64,000 nucleotides of DNA from Saccharomonospora piscinae (GCF_005862235.1 NZ_VCEK01000003.1:264383-328382); one strand, 5' to 3'; positions 47,067-57,585 are shown, counted from the stretch's first letter. The notes: a model not told the origin generated them from the letters alone. Program-made: numbers and translations.

Positions 47067-48515
47067 GTGACTGACAGAGACGGGCATCCGGGCGCCTCGA
47101 CAGCCCTGCTCGACTGGCCGAGCGAGGCCGACAACCTCGATTTCTCGCCCGAGCCGGAAGTCACACCTCAGGATGTGCTCGCGGCACTCGGCCCCGACGC
47201 CGATGAACTGATGCGGCAGGCGAACGTCGACGTCGAGGAGCTGATCCGGCTCATCAACGCCGAGACCACGATGCTCCCGCCGATCGTGCTGCCCACCGAC
47301 GCCGCACCGGCCGCGGCGGCGCACTCGGTGTTATCCGAGCCCCAGGCGGCCGCAGCCGGCGAGGACGGCGAGGACGGCTTCGTCAGCGCCATCAAGACCT
47401 GGAAGAAGCGGTTCCTGCGGGGCACCGTCCTCGCGGTCATGATCACGCTGACCGGTGGCGGTGCCGCCGCCCTGGCGATGAACAAGAGCGTGACCGTCGA
47501 CGTCGACGGCGAGCTGCAGACCGTGCGCAGCTACGGCGACACCGTGGGCGAGGTGCTGGAGGACGCCGGCATCGCGGTCGGCACCCACGACGCCCTCTCC
47601 CCGTCGCCGCAGGCCCAGGTCGGCGACGGCGGTGTCATCAAGCTGGAGCGTGGCCGCCAGTTCACGCTCGTGGTCGACGGTGAGTCCCGGGACTCCTGGG
47701 TGCGCGCGACCACGGTGCGCGAGGCGCTGAGCCAGCTCGGACTGAACCACCTCAGCACCGGTGGTACCTGGTTCTCGGCCCCGCTGTCCGGCGAGGTGCC
47801 GCTCGACGGCATGCGGCTCGAGGTCAAGACCGAGAAGACGATCACGCTTTTCGACGGCGGCGAGGACCCCCGGGAGGTCACGACCAACGCCGTGACCGCG
47901 GAGGAACTGCTCGCGGAGTTGAAGATCGGGCTCGGCAAGCAGGACAAGGTCGAGGAGGGTGCGGACTTCACCCTCACCGACGGCGCCGAGGTCCACGTCA
48001 ACCGCACGGGCGAGTCGGTGGTCAAGAAGACCGAGACCATCGAGCCCGAGGTCGAGACCATCTACGACGACGAGCTCCCCAAGGGCGACGAGGTCGTCGA
48101 GGACGAGGGCAAGCCGGGCGAGAAGATCGTCACCTACCGGGTGACGAAGGAGAACGGCGAGGTCGTCGACCGCGAGGAACTGTCGAGCGAGGTCGTCACC
48201 GAGGCGGAGGACCGGGTCGTGCGCGTCGGCACCAAGGAGCCCGACGTCCCCGCGATCGGCGACGGCGCGGTGTGGGACTCGCTGGCCCAGTGCGAGTCGA
48301 CCGGGAACTGGTCCATCAACACCGGCAACGGCTACTACGGCGGGCTGCAGTTCAACAAGCAGACCTGGGACGCCTACGGCGGCAGCCAGTACGCGGCCTA
48401 CCCGCACGAGGCCAGCCGCGAGCAGCAGATCGCCATCGCCACGAAGCTGCGCGACGCCCGTGGCGGCTACGGGGCATGGCCGCACTGCTCGTCCCAGCTC
48501 GGCCTGCCTCAGTAA
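47067..48515 (+). CDS. rpfB: Resuscitation-promoting factor RpfB
   Basis: 482 aa. A cytoplasmic N-terminus of about 110 residues is followed by a membrane anchor ([18 protein letters not shown]), three DUF348 ubiquitin-like domains ([17 protein letters not shown]..., [15 protein letters not shown]..., [15 protein letters not shown]...), a G5 domain ([17 protein letters not shown]...[16 protein letters not shown]) and the C-terminal RPF lysozyme/transglycosylase-like domain ([14 protein letters not shown] with the catalytic Glu, and [15 protein letters not shown]). It cleaves peptidoglycan and supports growth from dormancy (family knowledge). Start GTG 47067 with GAAGGGA 8 nt upstream. The long cytoplasmic head is notable. 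Confidence 0.96.
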   Translation: MTDRDGHPGASTALLDWPSEADNLDFSPEPEVTPQDVLAALGPDADELMRQANVDVEELIRLINAETTMLPPIVLPTDAAPAAAAHSVLSEPQAAAAGEDGEDGFVSAIKTWKKRFLRGTVLAVMITLTGGGAAALAMNKSVTVDVDGELQTVRSYGDTVGEVLEDAGIAVGTHDALSPSPQAQVGDGGVIKLERGRQFTLVVDGESRDSWVRATTVREALSQLGLNHLSTGGTWFSAPLSGEVPLDGMRLEVKTEKTITLFDGGEDPREVTTNAVTAEELLAELKIGLGKQDKVEEGADFTLTDGAEVHVNRTGESVVKKTETIEPEVETIYDDELPKGDEVVEDEGKPGEKIVTYRVTKENGEVVDREELSSEVVTEAEDRVVRVGTKEPDVPAIGDGAVWDSLAQCESTGNWSINTGNGYYGGLQFNKQTWDAYGGSQYAAYPHEASREQQIAIATKLRDARGGYGAWPHCSSQLGLPQ

Positions 48516-48537
48516 CGGGGCGTCGGTCGCCGGTCTC

Positions 48538-48543
48538 TAGGCT
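48538..48543 (+). promoter_or_regulatory. -10 box TAGGCT of the leaderless rsmA promoter
   Basis: TAGGCT, 6 nt before the rsmA GTG at 48550. It lies in the 34-bp gap behind rpfB. Confidence 0.65.
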
Positions 48544-48549
48544 GGTCCG

Positions 48550-49407
48550 GTGACCGACACATCGGGCCTGCTGGGCGCCGCCGAGATCCGCCGGTTGGCC
48601 TCGGCGCTGGGGTTGCGGCCGACGAAGAAGCTCGGCCAGAACTTCGTGCACGACGCCAACACCGTGCGGCGCATCGTGGAGCGCTCCGGGGTCGGGCCGG
48701 ACGAACCGGTGCTGGAGGTCGGCCCCGGCCTCGGGTCGCTCACGCTCGGCCTGCTCGACGCGGGCGCGCGGGTCGCGGCGGTGGAGATCGACCCCGTGCT
48801 GGCGGCCCGGCTTCCGAGGACGGTCGCCGAGCACCTGCCCGCCGCGGCGTCGCGGCTCACCGTCCTCGAACGGGACGCGCTGCGGCTGCGGGCCGACGAG
48901 CTGCCCGCACCGCCGACGTCGCTGGTGGCCAACCTGCCGTACAACGTGGCCGTGCCCGTGGTGCTGCACCTGCTGGCCGAGTTGCCGTCGCTGCGGCGCG
49001 CGCTCGTGATGGTCCAGACCGAGGTGGCCGAGCGCATGGCGGCCGAACCCGGTGGCCGGGTCTACGGCGTGCCGAGCGTGAAGATCGCGTGGTACGGCAC
49101 GGCGCGCAAGGTCGCCGCCGTGCCGCGTTCGGTGTTCTGGCCGGTGCCCAACGTCGACTCCGCGCTGGTGGCCTTCGAACGGACCGCACCACCCGCGGAC
49201 GCCGACCGCGACGCCGTCTTCGCTCTCGTCGACGCCGCGTTCGCGCAACGGCGCAAGACGCTGCGGGCTGCCCTGGCCTCGTGGGCGGGTTCGGCCGACC
49301 GGGCCGCCACGCTGCTGTCCCTGGCCGGAGTGGACCCCTCGGCGCGGGGTGAGCGGCTGTCGGTCGAGGCGTTCGCCGCCGTCGCCCGCACTGCGACGAG
49401 AGTGTGA
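48550..49407 (+). CDS. rsmA: 16S rRNA dimethyladenosine (A1518/A1519) transferase
   Basis: 285-aa KsgA/Dim1 family enzyme. [19 protein letters not shown], the SAM loop [16 protein letters not shown], the catalytic [15 protein letters not shown] (NLPY) and [14 protein letters not shown] are diagnostic; [16 protein letters not shown] and [10 protein letters not shown] close the domain. It dimethylates two adjacent adenines near the 3' end of 16S rRNA. GTG 48550 is leaderless behind TAGGCT. Confidence 0.97.
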   Translation: MTDTSGLLGAAEIRRLASALGLRPTKKLGQNFVHDANTVRRIVERSGVGPDEPVLEVGPGLGSLTLGLLDAGARVAAVEIDPVLAARLPRTVAEHLPAAASRLTVLERDALRLRADELPAPPTSLVANLPYNVAVPVVLHLLAELPSLRRALVMVQTEVAERMAAEPGGRVYGVPSVKIAWYGTARKVAAVPRSVFWPVPNVDSALVAFERTAPPADADRDAVFALVDAAFAQRRKTLRAALASWAGSADRAATLLSLAGVDPSARGERLSVEAFAAVARTATRV

Positions 49408-49449
49408 TCTCGCACCGACGGGCTTGCGGCGGGACTGCGATGTCCGCTG

Positions 49450-49455
49450 TACTGT
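49450..49455 (+). promoter_or_regulatory. -10 box TACTGT for the riboswitch-metN transcript
   Basis: TACTGT ends 7 nt before the first base of the riboswitch P1 helix, so the RNA probably begins exactly at P1. A -35 was not clear. Confidence 0.6.
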
Positions 49456-49462
49456 GAGGGCA

Positions 49463-49565
49463 TCCATCCCGAGCGACCGAGAGACCTGGCTCGTCGACGT
49501 CGCAGCAACCGCTCACTCGTGACGGACACCGAGTGGGGGCAGGTGCTAACGCCAGGCCCGATGGA
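49463..49565 (+). ncRNA. SAM-clan (S-box-like) riboswitch
   Basis: P1 TCCATC/GATGGA (49463-49468 with 49560-49565); P2 GCGAC/GTCGC (49473-49477 with 49499-49503) with the kink-turn-like CGAGAGA; conserved core AGCAACC (49504-49510); P3 CACTCG/CGAGTG (49514-49519 with 49530-49535); conserved GGTGCTAA (49542-49549). The P2 loop CCTGGC (49485-49490) is exactly complementary to GCCAGG (49551-49556), the SAM-I/SAM-IV pseudoknot. Only three bases separate the pseudoknot from P1, so the P4 helix of classical SAM-I is missing; it may be a SAM-I/SAM-IV variant. The P1 3' strand overlaps the ribosome site of the next small ORF. Confidence 0.88.
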
Positions 49566-49572
49566 GGACCTC

Positions 49573-49671
49573 GTGTACCGCTCCCGACTGCTGACGAAAC
49601 GCCGAGTCGTCGATCAGGGCCGCCGCACGGTCAGTGCGTGTTGTCGCCACAGCATGTCTTTGTCTGCCTGA
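49573..49671 (+). CDS. 32-aa putative cis-regulatory leader peptide
   Basis: GTG 49573 has GGAGG (49563-49567) 5 nt upstream and encodes a short basic peptide with RLLTKRRVVD and SACCRH before its TGA. This pattern (Leu-Thr-x-Arg-Arg-x-Val-Asp then Ser-Ala-x-Cys) matches the actinobacterial 'putative leader peptide' attenuator family found ahead of sulfur-metabolism and transport genes (recalled, not searched). Adjacent Cys codons (TGT TGT) suggest sensing of cysteine charge. An alternative ATG at 49561 lies inside P1. It ends 77 nt before metN; a CGTCC/GGACG hairpin (49704-49720) lies between. Confidence 0.8.
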   Translation: MYRSRLLTKRRVVDQGRRTVSACCRHSMSLSA

Positions 49672-49748
49672 CAACTGCGCCCCTTTCTCGTCGTTCCTTC
49701 CGCCGTCCCTCTGCCGGACGAGCGCCTTCGAGCTGCCCTGGAGCTGTG

Positions 49749-50753
49749 GTGATCACTGTCGAGAACGTCAGCAAGTCGTTCCCCTCGTCCGACACGCCGG
49801 TGACGGCGTTGCGCGACGTCAACCTCTCCGTCAGCGCCGGTTCGCTGCACGGCCTGATCGGGCCGGGCGGGGCCGGCAAGTCCACGTTGGCCCGCTGCGT
49901 GGCGCTGCGGGAACGGCCCGACCGGGGCGTGGTGCGCTACGACGGGATGGACACCAGCAGGCTGGCGGGCAGGCGGCTGTGGGGAGCGCAGCGTCAGGTA
50001 GGGGTCGTGGACCCGGATCTGCTGTCGGAGCGCACGGTCGCGGGCAACGTCGCCGCGCCGCTGGAACGTATGGGACTGGACCCCGCCCAGCGGCGGCAGC
50101 GGGTCGGCACCCTGCTCGACGTGATCGGGCTCGGCCGTTCGGGATCGCGGCTGCCCGCCGAACTGTCGGCGGGCCAGCAGCGGCGGGTGGCTGTCGCGCG
50201 AGCGCTGGCCACGGCGCCGTCCGTCCTGCTCGCCGACGAGCCGACCGAGGGCGTGGCGAGTGAGGAGTCGGCGGCGGTGCTGTCCGTCCTCGACCGGGCC
50301 AGGGCCGAGCTGGGCGCGACCGTGGTGCTCACCACCCGCGACGCCGACGTCGCGCGCCGCGTGTGCGACGAGGTGGCCCTGCTCGACCGCGGGCGGGTCG
50401 TCGAGTCCGGCACGCTGCTGACCCTGCTGGGCAAGCCGGGCAGCCCCCTCGCCGAGGCGCTGCTGCCCAGGGTCGCGACCGCGCGTGCGCAGCTGTCGGG
50501 CTACGACCGCGCTGTGGACGTGGTGCTGGTGGGTTTCGCCGCCGTGGGTGCCCTGCTGCCCGAGGCGTCGGCGCGGTTCGACGTCGACTTCGACACGATC
50601 GGCGGAGGGCTGACCCGGCTGGGTGACACCCCGGTGGCCCGATTCCGGCTGGGCGTCGAGGGGCAGCGGGCCGACGCCGCCCTCGCGTGGATGGCCGAGC
50701 GGGGCGCGCACGTGAGCACCCCGCTGTTCGGCCTGCGCGACGCCGCCGCCTGA
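49749..50753 (+). CDS. metN: MetN-like methionine ABC transporter ATPase with NIL domain
   Basis: 334 aa. ABC domain: Walker A GPGGAGKST near residue 38, signature LSAGQQRR (LSGGQ in the family), Walker B VLLADEPT; then a C-terminal ferredoxin-like NIL domain (VVLVGFAAVG, FDVDFDTIGGGLTRLG), which in MetN binds methionine and inhibits transport. The switch His of the usual THxMDV motif is Arg here (TTRDADV). GTG 49749 has GGAG 5 nt upstream; GTG 49746 is an alternative. No metI or metQ adjoins it; ispE follows on its own promoter. The SAM riboswitch and leader peptide upstream confirm a sulfur amino acid context. Confidence 0.85.
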   Translation: MITVENVSKSFPSSDTPVTALRDVNLSVSAGSLHGLIGPGGAGKSTLARCVALRERPDRGVVRYDGMDTSRLAGRRLWGAQRQVGVVDPDLLSERTVAGNVAAPLERMGLDPAQRRQRVGTLLDVIGLGRSGSRLPAELSAGQQRRVAVARALATAPSVLLADEPTEGVASEESAAVLSVLDRARAELGATVVLTTRDADVARRVCDEVALLDRGRVVESGTLLTLLGKPGSPLAEALLPRVATARAQLSGYDRAVDVVLVGFAAVGALLPEASARFDVDFDTIGGGLTRLGDTPVARFRLGVEGQRADAALAWMAERGAHVSTPLFGLRDAAA

Positions 50754-50812
50754 ACCCGGCGCGACCGGCGGCACCGCGCGGCCACGTCGTCCGGGTGGCG
50801 CGCCCGGCCCAG

Positions 50813-50818
50813 TAGGCT
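50813..50818 (+). promoter_or_regulatory. -10 box TAGGCT of the leaderless ispE promoter
   Basis: TAGGCT, 7 nt before GTG 50826 but only 1 nt before GTG 50820, which is why the later start is preferred. Confidence 0.6.
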
Positions 50819-50825
50819 GGTGGCC

Positions 50826-51755
50826 GTGCTTGCCGTCGTACCGCCGCCCGTGACCGTGCGAGTGCCGTCCAAGATCAACTTGCTGTTGTCGGTCGGGGAC
50901 CTGCGCGACGACGGCTATCACGACCTGACGACGGTGTTCCACGCGCTGTCCCTCACCGACGAGGTGACGGTGACGGCCACCACCGGGGAGCCCGGCGTCG
51001 AGGTGACGGGCGAGGGCGAACGGCTGGTGCCCACCGGCGACGACAACCTCGCCCTGCGGGCCGTGCGCGCGCTGGCCGAACACGTGGGCAGGCCGGAGGA
51101 CGCCGACCGGGTGCGGGTGGTGATCCGCAAGGGCATTCCCGTGGCGGGGGGCATGGCCGGCGGCAGCGCCGACGCCGCCGCGACGCTGGTGGCGTGCTCG
51201 GCGCTGTGGCACCTCGATCTGCATCGCGACGAGCTCGCCGAGATCGCCGCCACCCTCGGCAGCGACGTCCCGTTCGCGCTCTACGGCGGCACGGCCCTCG
51301 GCACCGGCCGGGGCGAGCGACTGGTGCCGGTGCTCTCGCGGCACACCTACCACTGGGTGCTGGCCTTCGACCAGCGCGGCCTGTCCACGCCGAAGGTGTT
51401 CGGGGAACTGGACCGGCTGCGCGCCACCGGCGACCCACCGAGGGTGGGGGCGCCCGAGGCGCTGCTGGAGGCGCTGGCCTCCGGCGACCCCCGGCGGCTC
51501 GCCCTGCTGCTGGGCAACGACCTCCAGGCGGCGGCGGTGTCGTTGCGGCCCGGCCTGCGCCGTACGCTGCGCGCGGGGGTCACGGCGGGCGCGCTCGCGG
51601 GCGTCGTGTCCGGTTCGGGGCCGACGTGCGCGTTTCTGTGCTCCGACGGTGAGTCGGCGTTGCGGGTGGCCGCCGAGCTGGCTGGCGCGGGCGTGTGCCG
51701 CACCGTGCGGGTCGCCCACGGCCCCGTGCCCGGAGCGCGGGTGCGCGACGAGTGA
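50826..51755 (+). CDS. ispE: 4-diphosphocytidyl-2-C-methyl-D-erythritol kinase
   Basis: 309-aa GHMP kinase of the non-mevalonate isoprenoid pathway. [31 protein letters not shown], the ATP loop [39 protein letters not shown] and [14 protein letters not shown] are the family blocks. The start is GTG 50826, consistent with the -10 box; GTG 50820 would add two residues. A complete MEP-pathway step in this position is standard for actinobacteria. Confidence 0.96.
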   Translation: MLAVVPPPVTVRVPSKINLLLSVGDLRDDGYHDLTTVFHALSLTDEVTVTATTGEPGVEVTGEGERLVPTGDDNLALRAVRALAEHVGRPEDADRVRVVIRKGIPVAGGMAGGSADAAATLVACSALWHLDLHRDELAEIAATLGSDVPFALYGGTALGTGRGERLVPVLSRHTYHWVLAFDQRGLSTPKVFGELDRLRATGDPPRVGAPEALLEALASGDPRRLALLLGNDLQAAAVSLRPGLRRTLRAGVTAGALAGVVSGSGPTCAFLCSDGESALRVAAELAGAGVCRTVRVAHGPVPGARVRDE

Positions 51756-51787
51756 AGCACCACTGACGAGAGGAACGAGACGAGCGG

Positions 51788-53584
<1,797 letters not shown>

Positions 53585-53597
53585 AACCGGCCAAGGT

Positions 53598-53603
53598 TAA
53601 GGT
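53598..53603 (+). promoter_or_regulatory. -10 box TAAGGT of a leaderless promoter
   Basis: TAAGGT, 6 nt before ATG 53610, with no ribosome site between. Confidence 0.55.
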
Positions 53604-53609
53604 TTACCC

Positions 53610-55289
53610 ATGAGTCGGTTCGTGGAGACGATGGTCACCACCGCGAACGCGGGTGGTCGGCAGCGGGGCATGGTCACCGGGGAACCCCGGGAGCCGGTGC
53701 GGCGGACGTGGTTCGAGGTCCACGAGCGCGCGCGCCGGGTCGCGGGCGGTCTCGTCGAGGCGGGCCTGCGGCCCGGTGGCGCCGTCGCGGTCCTGGCGGG
53801 GGCTCCCGAACTGATCGCTCCCACGGTGCAGGGCGTGTGGCTGGCGGGTGGCAGCGTGACGATGCTGCACCAGCCCACCCCGCGGACCGACCTCGCCAAG
53901 TGGGCCGAGGACACCCTGCGCGTCCTTGGCATGATCGGCTCGTCGCTCGTGGTCCTGGGTGAGCCGTTCGACGGGGTCGGCCCCGTGCTCGACGAGCACC
54001 GCATCGCCTACCGCACCATCACCGGTCTGCTCGAAGCCGAGCCACTGCCCGAACCCGTCGCCACCGACGAGGACGCGCTCGCGCTGCTCCAGCTCACCAG
54101 CGGCTCCACGGCCGAGCCGAAAGCCGTCAAGATCACCCACGGGAACCTGTACTCGAACGTCAGCGCGATGGTGGAGCGCGCCGAGTTCGACTTCGACACC
54201 GACGTGATGGTGTCGTGGTTGCCGTTGTTCCACGACATGGGCATGGTCGGCTTTCTCACCGTGCCGATGACCTTCGGCGTCGAACTCGTCAAGATCACGC
54301 CGGTGGAGTTCCTCAGTGGCCCGCTCGTGTGGCCGGAGCTCATCAGCCGCTACCGCGGCACGACCACCGCGGCCCCGAACTTCGCCTACGCCATCGTGGG
54401 CCGCAGGCTCGCCAGAGTGGACGACGACGACGCCTACGACCTCTCGACGCTGCGCATCGCGCTCAACGGTGCCGAGCCCATCGACCCCACGGCCGTGGCC
54501 AGCTTCACCGACGCGGGCGCCCGGTTCGGGATGCCTGCCGAGTGCGTCTTTCCCGCCTACGGGCTCGCCGAGGCCACACTGGCCGTGTCGTTCGCTCCGT
54601 TGTTCACCGGGCTGACCGTGGACGTCGTGGAGGCTGGCCCGCTGGAACAGGGCGACAAGGCCGTGGCCGTGCCCGAGGGCGATCCGCGGCGGGACACCGA
54701 CCAGGTTCGCCGCTTCGCCGTGCTGGGCCGCCCGCTGGCCGGGCTGGAGGCCCGCATCCTCGGCGAGGACGGTGCGCGCGGGGAGCGCGAGGTCGGCGAG
54801 ATCCAGCTCCGGGGAGAGGCCGTGTCCCCCGGCTACCTGACCGTGGACGGTCCGCTCGACACGCGCGACGCCGACGGCTGGTTCCCGACCGGTGACATCG
54901 GGTACGTCGTGGACGGTCAGCTCGTCATCTGCGGGCGGAAGAAGGACGTCATCATTCTCGGTGGCCGCAACGTCTATCCCACCGACATCGAGCGCGCCGC
55001 GAGTTCCGTGAGCGGTGTCCGCGCGGGCAACGCCGTCGCCGTGCGCATCGACGCCGGAACGCGCCGGGAACGGTTCGCGGTCGTGCTGGAGTCCACAGTG
55101 GCGGGTGACGACGACGCGGAGCGCGTGCTGGCCAAGGAGGTCGCGGCCCGGGTGCGCGACGCCGTCGACGCGCGACCCTACGCGGTGGTGGTGCTGCCGA
55201 AGGGCAGCCTGCCGAAAACCCCGTCGGGCAAGGTCAAGCGCGCCGCCACTGCGGTCCAGTACCGGGAGCAGATCGACTCCCGCGCCTGA
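53610..55289 (+). CDS. Fatty-acyl-AMP ligase/acyl-CoA synthetase (FadD; Pks16-like)
   Basis: 559-aa adenylate-forming enzyme. LLQLTSGSTAEPKAVKITHGNL (P-loop), SWLPLFHDMGMVGFLTVPM, IALNGAEPID, FPAYGLAEATLAVSF, WFPTGDIGYV and the hinge/C-terminal KKDVIILGGRNVYPTDIE and KTPSGKVKRAA. The WLPLFHDMG form is that of FAAL-type ligases. By position it corresponds to M. tuberculosis Rv1013 (pks16), as I recall that map. It activates a fatty acid as the acyl-adenylate; transfer to CoA or to a carrier protein is undecided. Confidence 0.9.
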   Translation: MSRFVETMVTTANAGGRQRGMVTGEPREPVRRTWFEVHERARRVAGGLVEAGLRPGGAVAVLAGAPELIAPTVQGVWLAGGSVTMLHQPTPRTDLAKWAEDTLRVLGMIGSSLVVLGEPFDGVGPVLDEHRIAYRTITGLLEAEPLPEPVATDEDALALLQLTSGSTAEPKAVKITHGNLYSNVSAMVERAEFDFDTDVMVSWLPLFHDMGMVGFLTVPMTFGVELVKITPVEFLSGPLVWPELISRYRGTTTAAPNFAYAIVGRRLARVDDDDAYDLSTLRIALNGAEPIDPTAVASFTDAGARFGMPAECVFPAYGLAEATLAVSFAPLFTGLTVDVVEAGPLEQGDKAVAVPEGDPRRDTDQVRRFAVLGRPLAGLEARILGEDGARGEREVGEIQLRGEAVSPGYLTVDGPLDTRDADGWFPTGDIGYVVDGQLVICGRKKDVIILGGRNVYPTDIERAASSVSGVRAGNAVAVRIDAGTRRERFAVVLESTVAGDDDAERVLAKEVAARVRDAVDARPYAVVVLPKGSLPKTPSGKVKRAATAVQYREQIDSRA

Positions 55290-55296
55290 GAGCGCC

Positions 55297-55638
55297 TCAG
55301 ACGAGCCTGCGCCACAGCGGCACGCGCGCGTGGCTGTGGTCCAGCGCGGTCGCCAGATACGGCTTCGTCCTCGTCGACGACTCCCTCTCGGCCAGTGTGC
55401 TCTCCACCAGCCGCAGGAACGTGTCCACCGCGGCGGGGTCGTAGCCGCCGCGGCGGCCCAGCGGGCACAGCGTGAACGCGATCCGGCGCACGTCGGCCGC
55501 GGTGACCGAGTCCCGGTCGTCGAGCGTCGCCGCGACGCGGCTCAGGAACGCGTCCACCTGGAGCTGGTTGTAGCCTCGCGTGCCGAAGGGGGCCTGCGGG
55601 AACCACGCGCGGTCGACGTCGTCTGCGGTGATCTCCAT
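55297..55638 (-). CDS. Small DivIVA-repeat protein 2
   Basis: 113 aa made of two DivI1A-type repeats, AWFPQAPFGTRGYNQLQVDAFL and FTLCPLGRRGGYDPAAVDTFL, each the N-terminal membrane-curvature motif seen in DivIVA/Wag31, plus a basic tail. There is no long coiled coil. ATG 55638 overlaps the stop of the preceding small DivIVA-repeat gene by one base (TGATG). Proteins with only this module may bind membrane or partner with Wag31 at poles; that is inference. Confidence 0.85.
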   Translation of the reverse strand: MEITADDVDRAWFPQAPFGTRGYNQLQVDAFLSRVAATLDDRDSVTAADVRRIAFTLCPLGRRGGYDPAAVDTFLRLVESTLAERESSTRTKPYLATALDHSHARVPLWRRLV

Positions 55639-55934
55639 CAGGGTTGCCGCGTTCGCGCTCGTGCCGGTGTCCTGCGGGGCCTCGATGCCGCGAACTGTTC
55701 CTCGACGGCGTCGAGGAACTCGTCCACCTGCTGCTCGTCGTAGCCGCGGCGGCCGAGCAGCGGCCGGCCGAACCGGACGTGGTGTACCTCGGCCGCGCTG
55801 ATGTCGTCGTGGCCTGCCAGCGTCAGGGCGACGCGATCGACGAACTCGTCGACCTCCGCCTTCGCGTACCCGCGGCGGCCGAACGGTGCGTTGTCGAACT
55901 GGACGCCACGGACGTCCTCGGCGGTGAACGACAT
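55638..55934 (-). CDS. Small DivIVA-repeat protein 1
   Basis: 98 aa with the same two-repeat plan: VQFDNAPFGRRGYAKAEVDEFVDRV and VRFGRPLLGRRGYDEQQVDEFLDAV, ending in a basic Arg-rich tail. Start ATG 55934 with GGGAGAG 3 nt upstream. It is coupled to the second copy, so the pair probably arose by duplication and is made in fixed ratio. Confidence 0.87.
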   Translation of the reverse strand: MSFTAEDVRGVQFDNAPFGRRGYAKAEVDEFVDRVALTLAGHDDISAAEVHHVRFGRPLLGRRGYDEQQVDEFLDAVEEQFAASRPRRTPARARTRQP

Positions 55935-56066
55935 GAGCTCTCCCGGAATGGACTGTCGTCGCTACACGTGACGAGCTAGCCACGGGGAGTGAGTCGAAAC
56001 CTCCGGGATGCGAGTGAGGACCCGTTCGAGTGGTCAGAACAACGCTGGTGGGTGACGTTGGGGCCG

Positions 56067-56660
56067 TCAGCGGCTGTGGAACTCGTTCTGCGCGGCCGTG
56101 AGTCCCTTGGCGACCAGCGCCTCCACGGCGTCGGCGCACAGGTCGATGTTCAATGCGAGTTCCCGCCGCTCGGTGGCGGAGAAGTCCTTCAGGACGTAGT
56201 CCGCGGGGGCCATGCGACCGGGAGGCCGCCCGATGCCGAATCGCACGCGGTAGTAGTCCTGCGTGCCGAGTGATTTCGCGACCGAGCGTAGCCCGTTGTG
56301 GCCGCCCGCGCCCCCGCCGAACTTCAACCGCACCGAGCCGTACGGCAGGTCGAGTTCGTCGTGGACGACCACGACGCCATCGGGGTCGATCTTGTAGAAC
56401 CGCGCGGCTCCCACGACGGCGCCGCCGGAGAGGTTCATGAACGAGCGCGGCTTGGCGAGGACGACCCTGCGCCCCGCGAGGCGGCCCTCGCAGACCTCGG
56501 CGCCGCTGCGGTGCGCCTTGAACCGGCCACCAGCCCGCTCCGCGAGTTCGTCGAGAACCAGGAAACCGATGTTGTGCCGGTTGGCGACGTACCGAGGTCC
56601 GGGATTGCCGAGACCGGCGAGCAGCACCTGCTCGCCGGTCCCCGGCAGATCATGCTCCAC
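56067..56660 (-). CDS. pth: Peptidyl-tRNA hydrolase
   Basis: 197 aa. LLAGLGNPGPRYVANRHNIGF contains the catalytic His (RHN); KPRSFMNLSGG, VVVHDELDLPYGSVRLKFGGGAGGHNGLRS (Asp and His) and RVRFGIGRP are the other blocks. It recycles peptidyl-tRNA dropped from ribosomes. It lies 24 nt behind rplY and is probably on the same transcript. Confidence 0.97.
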   Translation of the reverse strand: MEHDLPGTGEQVLLAGLGNPGPRYVANRHNIGFLVLDELAERAGGRFKAHRSGAEVCEGRLAGRRVVLAKPRSFMNLSGGAVVGAARFYKIDPDGVVVVHDELDLPYGSVRLKFGGGAGGHNGLRSVAKSLGTQDYYRVRFGIGRPPGRMAPADYVLKDFSATERRELALNIDLCADAVEALVAKGLTAAQNEFHSR

Positions 56661-56684
56661 GATCGTGTCCTGCTCCGTCGAGCG

Positions 56685-57323
56685 TCACGCGCTCTCGGCG
56701 GTCTCGGGCTTCTCCTCGACCACACCGGCACCCTCGGTGTCGACGGTGGCCTCCATGTCGGCCTCGGTCGGCGCCTCGGACACCACGACCACGAGCGCCT
56801 CGGGGTCGGTCACCAGCGTGGTGCCGCTGGGCAGCGCCACCTGCGACGCGGTCAGCTGCGTGCCGGCCTCGGAGCCGTCGACGGCGATCTCCAGGTGCTC
56901 GGGCAGGGTCATCGCCTCCGCCTCGACCTGCAGGGTGTCGAGCTCCTGCGTGACCAGCGTGCCGGGACCGGCCTGGCCGGTGACGGTGACCGGGACGTCG
57001 ACCGTCAGCTTCTCACCGCGCTGCACGACGAGGAGGTCGACGTGCTCGATGTAGTTCTTCAGCGGGTGGAAGGTGACGGTCTTGGTGAGGGCGAGCTCGG
57101 TGGGCTTGTCCTTCGCGTCACCCGTGACGTCGAGCGTGATGACCGCGTTCTGCCCGTTCTCACGGACCACGCGGGCGAACTCGATGGCAGGCAGTGCCAG
57201 GTGCCGCGGGTCGACGCCGTGGCCGTAGAGCACGGCGGGAATCTTGCCGGCGCGGCGGGTGCGGCGCGCGGCGCCCTTGCCGAACTCGGAACGTGGTTCG
57301 ACCGTCAGACGTACCTCGGACAC
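56685..57323 (-). CDS. rplY: 50S ribosomal protein L25/Ctc
   Basis: 212 aa, the long Ctc form. The 5S-binding domain (RLTVEPRSEFGKGAARRTRRAGKIPAVLYGHG) is followed by the TL5-type beta domain (KNYIEHVDLLVVQRGEKLTVDVPVTVTG) and an acidic C-terminal tail (VDTEGAGVVEEKPETAE). The start is GTG 57323 with AAGGAG 9 nt upstream. The leader of about 155 nt from the TAGACT box could hold translational control, but I see no defined motif. Confidence 0.95.
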   Translation of the reverse strand: MSEVRLTVEPRSEFGKGAARRTRRAGKIPAVLYGHGVDPRHLALPAIEFARVVRENGQNAVITLDVTGDAKDKPTELALTKTVTFHPLKNYIEHVDLLVVQRGEKLTVDVPVTVTGQAGPGTLVTQELDTLQVEAEAMTLPEHLEIAVDGSEAGTQLTASQVALPSGTTLVTDPEALVVVVSEAPTEADMEATVDTEGAGVVEEKPETAESA

Positions 57324-57484
57324 GGGGATGCACTCCTTGCGGTGGGATCGAGATCGATGTTGTCGGCTGTCCGGCGGCGAGTCCACAGACGTGCACGCAC
57401 ACGAGGGCCCTCGAAAGCCGCCGCGTCGATCACGTCGGGCGCGACGACAGAACGCGGCACCCACCTCGCCGAGACAACCCGCAC

Positions 57485-57490
57485 AGTCTA
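57485..57490 (-). promoter_or_regulatory. -10 box TAGACT for rplY-pth
   Basis: TAGACT on the reverse strand, about 160 nt upstream of the rplY start and just downstream of the family B hairpin. Confidence 0.45.
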
Positions 57491-57526
57491 GGCCACCCCG
57501 ATGCCGGTCGCCGGGCCGGGGTTGCC

Positions 57527-57573
57527 GCGAAGGCCACCCTCGCTGCAGCAGACGCAGTGAAGGTGGCCTTCGC
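57527..57573. repeat. Palindromic repeat family B, single hairpin
   Basis: A perfect 12-bp stem GCGAAGGCCACC / GGTGGCCTTCGC with an inner CTGC/GCAG helix. It lies 12 bp beyond the prs stop and before the rplY promoter, a terminator position. The arms are identical to those of the array at 25714. Confidence 0.88.
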
Positions 57574-57585
57574 TGGGGCGGGCGC

